A stretch of DNA of 5,718 nucleotides, taken from an uncultured Oscillochloris sp. (lineage in GTDB: Bacteria; Chloroflexota; Chloroflexia; Chloroflexales; Chloroflexaceae). Below are positions 1 to 5,718 of the stretch, piece by piece (the first letter of the stretch is position 1; each line of letters starts with the position of its first letter). The position numbers were made by a program, and so were the translations under genes. Below the pieces are notes generated by a model, which worked only from the letters and a program-made list of their open reading frames with translations, was not told the origin of the DNA and searched no databases. The stretch lies in assembly GCA_903877345.1 (NCBI GenBank), contig CAIRDL010001004.1, forward strand, positions 1 through 5,718, read 5' to 3'.

Positions 1-1079
1 CCTTCAGCATACCCAAAGCTCACGTCCTCAAAGACCAATTCGCCGCGCATCGCTGCCCGGTGGCCGGTGGTGTTCTCGTCCAGCGCTGTCTCGTCGTTCA
101 TCAGGCTCAAAATACGCTCGGCACCGGAGAGGCCCATCTCAACCAGCATAAAGCTAAAGAGCGAGATGAAGGTGGGGAAGCGCAGTTGTCCAAAAAGGCC
201 CAGGAAGGTCACGGCTTCGCCCACCGTCAGTTCGTGGCGCATAAAAAGCATGGCGACGTGGGCGAAAGCCAATCCAAAGGCCAATCCGTAGAGCAGCAGC
301 GGCAAGTAACGGGCCTGAATGCGGCCTTGGGCGACAAACAGGTCGCGGTAGCGCCGCGCCGCCGCACTGAACTTCCCCTGTTCCTGCGCCTCCTGGGCAT
401 ACGCCTTCACCACCTCGATGCCGCTCACCGCCTCGGCCAGATCAGCGTTGAGCGCGCCGAACTGGAAGCGTAGTTGCCCCGTCACCGGGTTCAGCGCCCG
501 ACTGTAGTGCCGCAGAGCTGGCACAAAGACGGCCAGAAAGAGCAGCGGCACCAGCAAGAGTTGCCAGTGCAACAGGGCAATCGCCGCTAACGGCACCACG
601 GTACTGGTTAGCGAAATGTAGATCAGACTGACGCCGGGACTCACCATCAAGTTGAGTTGTTGCACATCATTGGTGGCGCGGGCCATCACATCACCAACCT
701 GCTGGCGATTGTGGAAGGTCTGGCTTTTGCCGAGCAGACTGACGTACAACTCATCACGGGCATCCCGCTCAAGCCGTTGGGCGGTGAACTCGGTCGCGTA
801 CCAGGCCAAGAGGCTAGTCAGGCCATTGCCGACGCGGGCCGCGACAATCAGCAGGGCCAGCGTCAAGAGCGCCCCCAAGTCGGGGTGGCTCACAATCAAG
901 TCGAAGGCTGCGCCGACTTGGATCAGGGCGAAGCTGTAGAGGGCGCTGCCAGTGACAAAGCCCGCTAACGCGGTGAGGGGCAGGTGCGGGTAGCGCCAGA
1001 TGTGGCTGATGATCCAGCGTAACGGCGAGCGCCGGTCGTAGTCGTACGCTGTTGCGCTGGTGAATTCACGTTGGGACAT
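1..1079 (-). CDS. ABC exporter half-transporter, membrane domain (3' end outside the window)
   Basis: This is a type I ABC exporter subunit (MsbA/LmrA-like), a membrane protein that would dimerise and use ATP to export a substrate. About 359 residues are visible from the ATG at 1079. After a basic N-terminus (residues 1-32) come predicted helices near 33-56, 68-92, 148-168, 171-189, 258-280 and 284-300. The typical coupling segment LLGKSQTFHNRQQVGDVMAR (115-134) is followed by ATNDVQQL. A second cytoplasmic stretch, AEAVSGIEVVKAYAQE (215-230), is also characteristic of the family. The ATPase domain begins at about 346 with GELVFEDVSFGY, and the window ends before Walker A, so the catalytic motifs cannot be checked. 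The start is supported by a GAGGG seven bases upstream. It lies 59 bases downstream of a glycosyltransferase gene on the same strand, so co-transcription is likely. Export of a lipid or glycan is possible from context only. Multidrug or peptide export is equally compatible. Confidence 0.93.
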   Translation of the reverse strand, partial: MSQREFTSATAYDYDRRSPLRWIISHIWRYPHLPLTALAGFVTGSALYSFALIQVGAAFDLIVSHPDLGALLTLALLIVAARVGNGLTSLLAWYATEFTAQRLERDARDELYVSLLGKSQTFHNRQQVGDVMARATNDVQQLNLMVSPGVSLIYISLTSTVVPLAAIALLHWQLLLVPLLFLAVFVPALRHYSRALNPVTGQLRFQFGALNADLAEAVSGIEVVKAYAQEAQEQGKFSAAARRYRDLFVAQGRIQARYLPLLLYGLAFGLAFAHVAMLFMRHELTVGEAVTFLGLFGQLRFPTFISLFSFMLVEMGLSGAERILSLMNDETALDENTTGHRAAMRGELVFEDVSFGYAE

Positions 1080-1086
1080 AACTGAA

Positions 1087-1091
1087 CCCTC
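1087..1091 (-). promoter_or_regulatory. Ribosome binding site of the ABC exporter gene
   Basis: On the minus strand GAGGG stands seven bases before the ATG at 1079, which is normal Shine-Dalgarno spacing and fixes the start of the ABC gene. The rest of the 59-base gap (1080-1138) shows no convincing terminator hairpin with a T-tract and no clear promoter, so read-through from the upstream glycosyltransferase is likely. Confidence 0.6.
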
Positions 1092-1138
1092 GCTAGACAA
1101 CAAAGGCAAACGGTAAAGCAGCCACGAAGCTTGCGCCC

Positions 1139-3208
1139 TTATTGTCCCACAACCCAAGCGACTTGCACGCCAAGGCTGCGCCCGTCAGGGCTGGCCCGGT
1201 CAAACTGGCGCGGGGTGAAGGTTGGCACGCGCAATGTGACCACGAGGTCGCCGCCCGTCGTTGGGGTGGGCAACGGCACCGTCAGTTCAGCCCACCCGAC
1301 GGTGGCCGGGATTGTCCCGACGGGTTCACCGCCAACCCACACGGCAACCGGCACCGGCGGGGTGCCGGTCGGCTGCCCCGAGGCGAGCCGCAGCACCAGT
1401 GCGTGCGCCCCGGCAGGCGGAGTGAGCCGCAGGTCAGCTTGGGCCGTCGTCCAGCGAAAGCCGGTCTCGCCTTCACGCACGGCATGAACGCCCGCCACAA
1501 AGCCCAGGTCGAGACCATCACCCAGCGCAAGCCGCGCTGGTGCGGGCATAGCCGGGTACGCCCACAGCCAACGCTGGAGATCTTGGCGCGAGGCGGTCTC
1601 GTAGGCCAAGTCGGCGCGGGCCCCCGCAAGGTCGCCGAGGGCACGACGCACGGCACCACGCAGCACGCGGGCTTGGGGGTGGTCAGGCACAGCGGCGATG
1701 GCGGCGTCAAGTATGGCTAACGCGCCTTGCCGGTCGCCTGTGACGAGCGCAGCGCGGGCCAGCGCCACTTGGGCCAGTGCGGAGGCTGGATCGAGCGTCA
1801 GCGCCGCCGCCGCTTCGCCTTGCGCCAAGGCAAGTTCGCCTGTCTTCAGAGCAGCCTCGGCCCGCGCTAGGTGCCAATGTTTCCACCCCAACTGCCACGC
1901 CAGGGCCGGATAGGGCGCGTGCAGCAGGGTCAGGCTGAGGCCGAGCAGCGGTGCGAGGGTCGCTAGGCGAGCGCGCCAACCGCTGCGGCTTGCGCCTCCC
2001 ACCAACACCAGGGCGGCGTAGGGCAACAGGGCCGGGTAGAGCGGTAGGCGGTAGCGCAACTCGACATGGAAGAGCAGCGTGGTCAGCAGCACGTAGAGCG
2101 CCCACGGGGCTAGGAGCCACGCCGGAGCACGCGCCATAGCCAATAGCCAGTAGCCGATAGCTCGACGCTTGTGGTCATTGCGCTTGTGATCGTAGGGTGC
2201 CAAGGTGTGAGGAACGAAGGTGTTGTACGTTAGCCCGTAGCTGCCTGCGAGGAGCAACACCAGCCAGAGGGCGTCACCGAGGAGGAGGCGCGTCCACAGT
2301 TCGGCGGGGGCAACCCAGATGGCGCGGCGGGCGCGGAGGTCGTCGCTCTGTTCGAGGGCAAAAAGCTTTCGTGCCTCGCCCCACGCCTTCGCCGCAAAAC
2401 GGCCTGGATCAGCCAAAAGCACCGCGACCCCTTGGCGTGAGGCGACTTGTTGGCGCAACAGCCGGTCTGCCCCCAGCGCGTAGAGGTGCGCCTTGACCGC
2501 CTCGCGCCCTGCCGGGTCGTTGTCGAGCCACAGATTTTCGGCCCCGGTCGTATCAATGATGATCAGCCCACCGTAGGAGAGCGCATTCCGCGCTGTCCAG
2601 GGAAGAATCACGAGCAACGCAGCGCAGAGGAAAGGCAGGCTTTTGGCTTTTAGATTGTGGCTTGTGGCTTGTGGATTGATGAGCAGCCAAACTGCCCCCA
2701 ACGGCAGCAGAGGCAGACCGACTGAGCGCACGAGGCACAAGGCACCGGCGGCGAGTCCGGCAAGGCTCGCCAGCGGCCAAGTGGTGCCACGACCTGCCCG
2801 CAACAGCAGCCAGAGCGTGGTCGTCAGCCCAAGCATGAACAGCGTCTCGGTCAGCAGTTCGGTCGCGTTGGCCGCTAGGGTGTAATTGAGCGCGCACAGG
2901 GTTGCCGCGAGCAGCGCCGCTCGTTGCGGCGAACGCCACTTGCCTTGGCCCGCCACTTCTTGGGTGAGCAGGTAGACGAGGGGCACCGTGGCGGCACTGA
3001 TGAGCGCCTGGACGAGCCGTAGCTGTTGCACGAGCGAGTCAACCGCCAGGATGCTCGCGGCGAGAAAAAGGGTGTAGAGTGGCGGGCGCATCAGCCGCAA
3101 CTCGACATACTGATGCTCGCGCAGCAAGGTCAAAGCCTGTTGCAGATACTCCTGCTCATCGCCGCCTAGTGGCTGAAACTCGCGCCAGCGCCAGACCGCG
3201 AGGCGCAA
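1139..3208 (-). CDS. GT-C (GT39/PMT/ArnT-like) membrane glycosyltransferase with TPR-like and C-terminal beta-sandwich domains; start uncertain
   Basis: Likely a polyprenyl-phosphate-sugar-dependent transferase acting outside the membrane; donor and acceptor are unknown. Numbered from the TTG at 3208 (689 aa), the first-loop acidic motif GGDEQEY (15-21) carries the probable catalytic Asp-Glu, followed by RPPLYTLFLA (41-50). A series of hydrophobic helices follows. PWTARNALSYGG (203-214) and DTTGAENLWLDN (219-230) match the family pattern, and ELRYRLPLYPALLPYAAL (383-400) is the late helix motif. Residues about 440-540 are Ala/Leu-rich helical pairs resembling TPRs. Residues about 550-689 are beta-rich (LDLGFVAG, FRWTT, VPTFTP) and align with the end of the neighbouring paralogue. 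The TTG start removes most of the first helix. The same frame is open to a TAA at 3296-3298 and encodes NWRDLALLAGITLAGLALR just upstream, but offers no ATG, GTG or earlier TTG. The true start is therefore unresolved: a rare start, or a frame change in the junction repeat. The core family call is firm; substrate is not inferable. Confidence 0.9.
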   Translation of the reverse strand: MRLAVWRWREFQPLGGDEQEYLQQALTLLREHQYVELRLMRPPLYTLFLAASILAVDSLVQQLRLVQALISAATVPLVYLLTQEVAGQGKWRSPQRAALLAATLCALNYTLAANATELLTETLFMLGLTTTLWLLLRAGRGTTWPLASLAGLAAGALCLVRSVGLPLLPLGAVWLLINPQATSHNLKAKSLPFLCAALLVILPWTARNALSYGGLIIIDTTGAENLWLDNDPAGREAVKAHLYALGADRLLRQQVASRQGVAVLLADPGRFAAKAWGEARKLFALEQSDDLRARRAIWVAPAELWTRLLLGDALWLVLLLAGSYGLTYNTFVPHTLAPYDHKRNDHKRRAIGYWLLAMARAPAWLLAPWALYVLLTTLLFHVELRYRLPLYPALLPYAALVLVGGASRSGWRARLATLAPLLGLSLTLLHAPYPALAWQLGWKHWHLARAEAALKTGELALAQGEAAAALTLDPASALAQVALARAALVTGDRQGALAILDAAIAAVPDHPQARVLRGAVRRALGDLAGARADLAYETASRQDLQRWLWAYPAMPAPARLALGDGLDLGFVAGVHAVREGETGFRWTTAQADLRLTPPAGAHALVLRLASGQPTGTPPVPVAVWVGGEPVGTIPATVGWAELTVPLPTPTTGGDLVVTLRVPTFTPRQFDRASPDGRSLGVQVAWVVGQ
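2134..2161. repeat. Intragenic heptad repeat, four units (TAGC type)
   Basis: On the plus strand four consecutive 7-mers, CCATAGC, CAATAGC, CAGTAGC and CGATAGC, follow the pattern C-N-N-TAGC. They encode about residues 350-359 (AIGYWLLAMA) of the second glycosyltransferase, in a segment between membrane helices. The 28 bases are not a multiple of three, so the tract is not a simple in-frame insertion by itself. It lies beside a 15-base duplication, and the two together make an extra loop that the paralogue fills with a different repeat. Confidence 0.8.
2166..2195. repeat. Intragenic 15-base tandem duplication
   Basis: Two adjacent 15-mers both begin CGCTTGTG, at 2166 and 2181, and agree at 12 of 15 positions. 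On the minus strand they encode the near-duplicate pentapeptides DHKRN and DHKRR (about residues 340-349 of the second glycosyltransferase), giving a strongly basic patch consistent with a cytoplasmic loop. Because the unit is five codons, copy change here would keep the frame. Confidence 0.7.
2638..2679. repeat. Intragenic heptad repeat, six units (GGCTTTT/GGCTTGT type)
   Basis: Six consecutive plus-strand 7-mers are GGCTTTT, GGCTTTT, AGATTGT, GGCTTGT, GGCTTGT and GGATTGA. The total is 42 bases, exactly 14 codons, and encodes residues 177-190 (INPQATSHNLKAKS) of the second glycosyltransferase. This is a hydrophilic loop between two membrane helices (GAVWLL before, LPFLCAALLVILPW after). The low-GC composition stands out against the GC-rich gene. 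It closely resembles the tract at 3265-3299, so the two belong to one repeat family. Confidence 0.85.
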
Positions 3209-3264
3209 CGCCAGCCCCGCCAGGGTGATGCCAGCGAGGAGAGCGAGGTCGCGCCAGTTGGGCT

Positions 3265-3299
3265 TGCTTTTGGCTTTTAGCTTTTGGATTTTGGATTAT
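3265..3299. repeat. Junction heptad repeat, five units (GGCTTTT/GGATTTT type)
   Basis: Five consecutive plus-strand 7-mers are TGCTTTT, GGCTTTT, AGCTTTT, GGATTTT and GGATTAT. The tract lies 10 bases after the stop codon of the first glycosyltransferase (3310-3312) and just where the start of the second should be. On the minus strand it reads as Lys/Ala/Ser/Gln codons feeding directly into the first membrane helix, preceded by a TAA (3296-3298). The 35-base length is not a multiple of three, so a change of one unit would alter which upstream start is in frame. Confidence 0.85.
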
Positions 3300-3309
3300 C
3301 GCCTGACGG

Positions 3310-5718
3310 CTACCGGCTCGCACGCAATTCGGCGCTGTCGAGTTGGAAGGCCAGACGACGCAATTGCCCTACCTGTGGCCCCTGTTGGGTGAGCAGGTCA
3401 AGGGCGTCGGGTACAAACGTCGGGGTTTGGAGCGTAATGACGAGGTCGCTGCCAATGGGTCGCGCTGGGAGCGCCAAACATGTCTCGGTGAGCGTGCGCG
3501 TCAGGGCGAAGCTGCCCAATGGTGTGCCGTCGAGGGTGGCTTGCACTGAAGGTAGCGCGAGGTCAGTGGGCCAGCCTAGCCCGCTGACGCGCAGACAGAG
3601 GTGGCGCGGGTTGCCCGTGCCAGCTTGCGGGAAGCGCAGCGTGGCTTCGCCGGTGGCCCAGCGCGTAGTGGCCCCCAGATCAGTGTCGTAGCGCCCTAGA
3701 TAAAAGCCGTTGAGGTAGCCCAAGTCGTTGTCGTCGGCCACCTCAAGCCGGTCGCCCGCCAGACGTGGTGGAGCGAGCCAGTGCCACGCCCAGTTCACCG
3801 GGTTCTGGCTGTCAACCAGGGTTGGGCCAAACTCGCGCCGCGCCGCCTTCAGGTCGCCCATGTGGCGGAAGAGTTCGCCCGCGACCACCGCTGTCTGCCA
3901 GTCTTCCAAGGGCCGGGTCGGCGTCGTGGCAAGACGGGCGAGTCCTGCTGCCGGGTGGCCTTCTAGCCCATCGAGGAGCGGCGCACCCACGGCGGCGGCG
4001 TAGGCTGGCAGGTCGGGCGCGGCGAGGGCAGCACGAGCCGCCGCTGTGTCCCGCGCACTTAGGGCTGTCGCCAACGCTTCCTCGCGCAAATAGCCCGCAC
4101 GGGTGGTCAAAGCGCGCCACGAGCTTGCGAGGCTCGACGGATATGGGCCAAGATAGGAGGCCCAACGCGCATCCTGCCCCGGCGCTCGTGGCTCCACATA
4201 GGCGTAGGGCGAAGCGGCCACTAGCCACAGCAGACCGGCGAGGGTCGCGCAAGCTGCCCCGTAGCGCGAACGCAGCGCGGGGATTAGCCGGGGCCACGCG
4301 GCGAGGGCGGCACCTGTTAGGGCGAAGGCGCAGGGCATTAGGGGCACGCGGAAGCGGTTAATCGCGAAGAGTAGTGGTGCCGCCGCCAGATTGTAGAGCA
4401 GCCACAGGCCGATGAGGGCGAGGAGCGCGTTGGCCCGTTTTGCCCCCACCCCCTGCCCCTCCCCCGTTGGGGGAGGGGAGTCAGACAAGCGACTCTTTTG
4501 CCCGCGTAAATAGGCCCAACCAAGCACCGCCAGGGGCAACGCCAGCACATAGAGCGTATCGTCGAGCAGGAAGAGGGCGATCACGTACCAGGGCGGCAAG
4601 CGACCCAGGGCGAAACCTTTGCTGAGCCGTTCGTCGCCGGTGTAGTTGATCTGAAAAAGATCTACCAACTCGGTCAGGCTTTTTGTGACGAAAGCTAAGG
4701 GCCGGGCGCGTAATAGGCACCACGCTTCTGCGGTGAGGAGGCGCTGGCGGTCGCCTTGGGTCAGGGCGGGTGCGCGTTCAAGGGCCGTCAGCAATGCGGT
4801 ATCGCCCGCCGCGTAGAGACAGGCCGGGGCGCGGCTCACGGTTCCGTCGGCCTCGCGCCGTTCCGCCAAAAGCGCCTGGCGTTGCTCAAGCCTTAGCGTT
4901 GGGTCGAGGAGCGCCAGCACCAAGCTGCGGGTTGGTTCGTCGCTGCGCCCGCCATCGTAGGCGGTGCGCGCCCCCAGCGCCAGATTGAATGCCCCCGTCG
5001 TGTCTACCGCAATCAGGCCACCGTAGGCGCGGGTGGCGTAGAGCGACCACGGGGCAATGGTTAGCCCTGCAGTAAGCGCTAAGACCAGCGGTGGCCCCCA
5101 GCGCCGCCCCGTCATCCACCATGCCCAGATGACCACAATGGGTAAAAAGCCCAGCGTGAGCCCACGGGTTAGGGTGGCAAGCCCCAACAGAATCCCCGCA
5201 AGGCCCAGATAAAGAGACCCGTCAGGTCTAGGAAGTTGTTTGGGCGCAGGGACGCTAGTTAGCTCCTGCCTGTGATCGGCTGTGGGCAACCGGCTGTTGT
5301 CTGGCTTTTGTCCTCCTCCAACCCAAACGCCCACTGCAACCAACGCCCCCAACAGCAGGGTCACGAATAAGGTTTCGCTGAGCGCTAGTTGGGTGTACGT
5401 CGCCAAGGGCAAATAGAGCGCCGTCAGCAGGGCTGCCGCACCCGCCGCTTGTCGTTTGCCGCCTGTGAGTTGGTGTGTGAGCGTGTAGGTCAGGGCGATG
5501 TTTAGCAGACTGAGGATGGTTTGGGTGACGAAGATTGGCGCGAGAGTCGGGCCGAAGAGGGCGCGGTGGGCTGCGAGGAAGAGCGGATAGAGCGGTGCGC
5601 GTGTCCAGAGGTATTGCGTGTGCCAGGCGAAGCCGCGCCCTTGGGCTAACCAGTCCGCCGAGGCGAGATATTCGGCTTCGTCGGAGATCAGGCCCAGACG
5701 CGGTAACGTGCCCCACAG
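3310..5718 (-). CDS. GT-C (GT39/PMT/ArnT-like) membrane glycosyltransferase with TPR-like and C-terminal beta-sandwich domains (5' end outside the window)
   Basis: Paralogue of the downstream gene, with the same expected role as an extracytoplasmic, lipid-linked-sugar transferase. The frame is open from the right edge, giving 802 visible residues. ISDEAEYLASADWLAQGRGF (visible 11-30) holds the probable catalytic acidic pair, and TRAPLYPLFLAA (39-50) matches the family. Both lie upstream of the TTG at 5412, so a start there would remove the active-site loop. PWSLYATRAYGGLIAVDTTG (223-242) with AFNL is the second conserved motif; INRFRVPLMP (about 453-462) is the late helix motif. A helical TPR-like stretch (about 540-640, for example AGELFRHMGDLKAARREFG) leads to a beta-rich domain (about 662-800: NDLGYLNGFYLGR, TRWATGEATLRFP, LQTPTFVPDALD) that aligns with the paralogue. 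Two loops carry repetitive or low-complexity insertions (visible about 134-168 and 411-428). The gene ends at TAG 3310-3312, leaving almost no gap to the next gene. Donor and acceptor sugars are unknown. Confidence 0.92.
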   Translation of the reverse strand: MWGTLPRLGLISDEAEYLASADWLAQGRGFAWHTQYLWTRAPLYPLFLAAHRALFGPTLAPIFVTQTILSLLNIALTYTLTHQLTGGKRQAAGAAALLTALYLPLATYTQLALSETLFVTLLLGALVAVGVWVGGGQKPDNSRLPTADHRQELTSVPAPKQLPRPDGSLYLGLAGILLGLATLTRGLTLGFLPIVVIWAWWMTGRRWGPPLVLALTAGLTIAPWSLYATRAYGGLIAVDTTGAFNLALGARTAYDGGRSDEPTRSLVLALLDPTLRLEQRQALLAERREADGTVSRAPACLYAAGDTALLTALERAPALTQGDRQRLLTAEAWCLLRARPLAFVTKSLTELVDLFQINYTGDERLSKGFALGRLPPWYVIALFLLDDTLYVLALPLAVLGWAYLRGQKSRLSDSPPPTGEGQGVGAKRANALLALIGLWLLYNLAAAPLLFAINRFRVPLMPCAFALTGAALAAWPRLIPALRSRYGAACATLAGLLWLVAASPYAYVEPRAPGQDARWASYLGPYPSSLASSWRALTTRAGYLREEALATALSARDTAAARAALAAPDLPAYAAAVGAPLLDGLEGHPAAGLARLATTPTRPLEDWQTAVVAGELFRHMGDLKAARREFGPTLVDSQNPVNWAWHWLAPPRLAGDRLEVADDNDLGYLNGFYLGRYDTDLGATTRWATGEATLRFPQAGTGNPRHLCLRVSGLGWPTDLALPSVQATLDGTPLGSFALTRTLTETCLALPARPIGSDLVITLQTPTFVPDALDLLTQQGPQVGQLRRLAFQLDSAELRASR
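4442..4482. repeat. Intragenic GC-rich palindromic repeat element
   Basis: A perfect 10-bp inverted repeat (4456-4465 CCCCTCCCCC against 4469-4478 GGGGGAGGGG) encloses a 3-base loop (GTT). It is flanked on one side by further C-runs. The element encodes the Gly/Pro-rich peptide DSPPPTGEGQGVGA in the first glycosyltransferase, between the helix ending in LGWAYLRGQK and the helix beginning ANALLALIGLW. It resembles the dispersed CCCCTCTCCC...GGGAGAGGGG palindromic elements known in many bacterial genomes; that resemblance is from memory and unverified. There is no T-tract, so it is not a standard terminator. Confidence 0.75.
4443..4465 (-). other. Predicted G-quadruplex motif in the coding strand
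   Basis: On the minus (coding and mRNA-sense) strand there are four G-runs of 5, 4, 5 and 5 guanines separated by loops of A, CA and T. This satisfies the usual G3+ with 1-7 base loop rule strongly. It overlaps the left arm of the hairpin at 4456-4478, so the mRNA could form either the hairpin or the quadruplex, not both. Any effect on translation of the transferase is inference. Confidence 0.6.
5217..5313. repeat. Low-complexity loop insertion with a degenerate 14/7-base periodicity
   Basis: This stretch encodes an extra hydrophilic segment (GGQKPDNSRLPTADHRQEL, then Pro/Lys/Arg-rich residues) between two membrane helices of the first glycosyltransferase. The paralogue has only the short RAGRGTTW at that place. 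Within it, CGGCTGT occurs at 5277 and again at 5291, 14 bases apart, and CTGGCTTTTG follows at 5301. It looks like a decayed heptad tract of the kind seen elsewhere in this window, but the repeat is weak and could be chance. Confidence 0.4.

Noticed and set aside
60..473. Plus-strand open frame opposite the ABC exporter
   Set aside because: The minus-strand frame is continuous, with clear ABC exporter motifs; the plus-strand product is low in hydrophobic structure and matches no recognisable family. It is a shadow.
1142..1720. Plus-strand 192-residue open frame
   Set aside because: It is rich in Arg, Gly, Pro and His, typical of an antisense frame in GC-rich DNA, and lies fully opposite the conserved C-terminal domain of the second transferase.
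3265..3299. CRISPR array or promoter A/T tract
   Set aside because: The units are contiguous 7-mers without spacers, so not CRISPR. The A/T-rich character comes from the repeat itself, and no spaced -35/-10 pair is convincing.
3765..4361. Plus-strand 198-residue open frame
   Set aside because: Extremely Arg/Pro/Ala-rich with no domain, lying opposite the first transferase. It is a shadow.
4456..4478. Hairpin as a rho-independent terminator
   Set aside because: It is in the middle of a coding frame, has no following T-tract on either strand, and both flanks encode conserved membrane segments.
5255..5716. Minus-strand 153-residue open frame at the right edge
   Set aside because: A different minus frame over the same DNA encodes the DEAEY and RAPLYPLFLA motifs that continue into the transferase; this one is an Arg/Pro-rich shadow.

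Overview
The window holds three genes, all on the minus strand and so read from right to left, probably as one operon. They are two tandem, divergent paralogues of a large membrane glycosyltransferase of the GT-C type (GT39/PMT/ArnT-like), followed by the start of an ABC exporter half-transporter. No believable gene lies on the plus strand; its open frames are shadows of the minus-strand genes. The DNA is GC-rich by eye. The GT-C plus C-terminal beta-sandwich architecture, together with degenerate heptanucleotide repeats of the GGCTTTT/GGATTTT and TAGCCAA kinds, suggests Chloroflexota (Chloroflexales-like). That assignment is an inference from general familiarity, not a database match.

Layout from right to left. 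At 5718..3310 is GT-C gene 1, whose 5' end is outside the window. The frame is open from the right edge, and the conserved first-loop acidic motif (SDEAEY) and RAPLYPLFLA motif lie upstream of the TTG at 5412, so that TTG is not the true start. At 3309..3209 is a short junction holding a 35-base heptad repeat and the in-frame codons for the first membrane helix of gene 2, but with no ordinary start codon. At 3208..1139 is GT-C gene 2. At 1138..1080 is a 59-base gap with a good Shine-Dalgarno sequence. At 1079..1 is the membrane domain of an ABC exporter, which leaves the window just as its ATPase domain begins.

Each transferase has a multi-spanning GT-C core with an acidic first-loop motif and the PW-x3-R...DTTGA-x-NL motif. 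This is followed by a short TPR-like helical stretch and a homologous C-terminal beta-rich domain of about 140 residues. They would be expected to move a sugar from a polyprenyl-phosphate carrier to an acceptor outside the membrane. The ABC protein may export a lipid or glycan, but its substrate cannot be read from the sequence.

The most unusual signal is that repetitive DNA sits inside both transferase genes and at their junction. There are three heptad tracts (5, 6 and 4 units), one degenerate heptad-like tract, a 15-base tandem duplication, and a perfect 10-bp GC hairpin whose coding strand also carries a textbook G-quadruplex motif. The intragenic ones fall in predicted loops between membrane helices. 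The heptad unit is not a multiple of three, so gain or loss of one unit would shift the frame. At the junction, loss of one unit would fuse an upstream GTG to gene 2 and restore its first helix.
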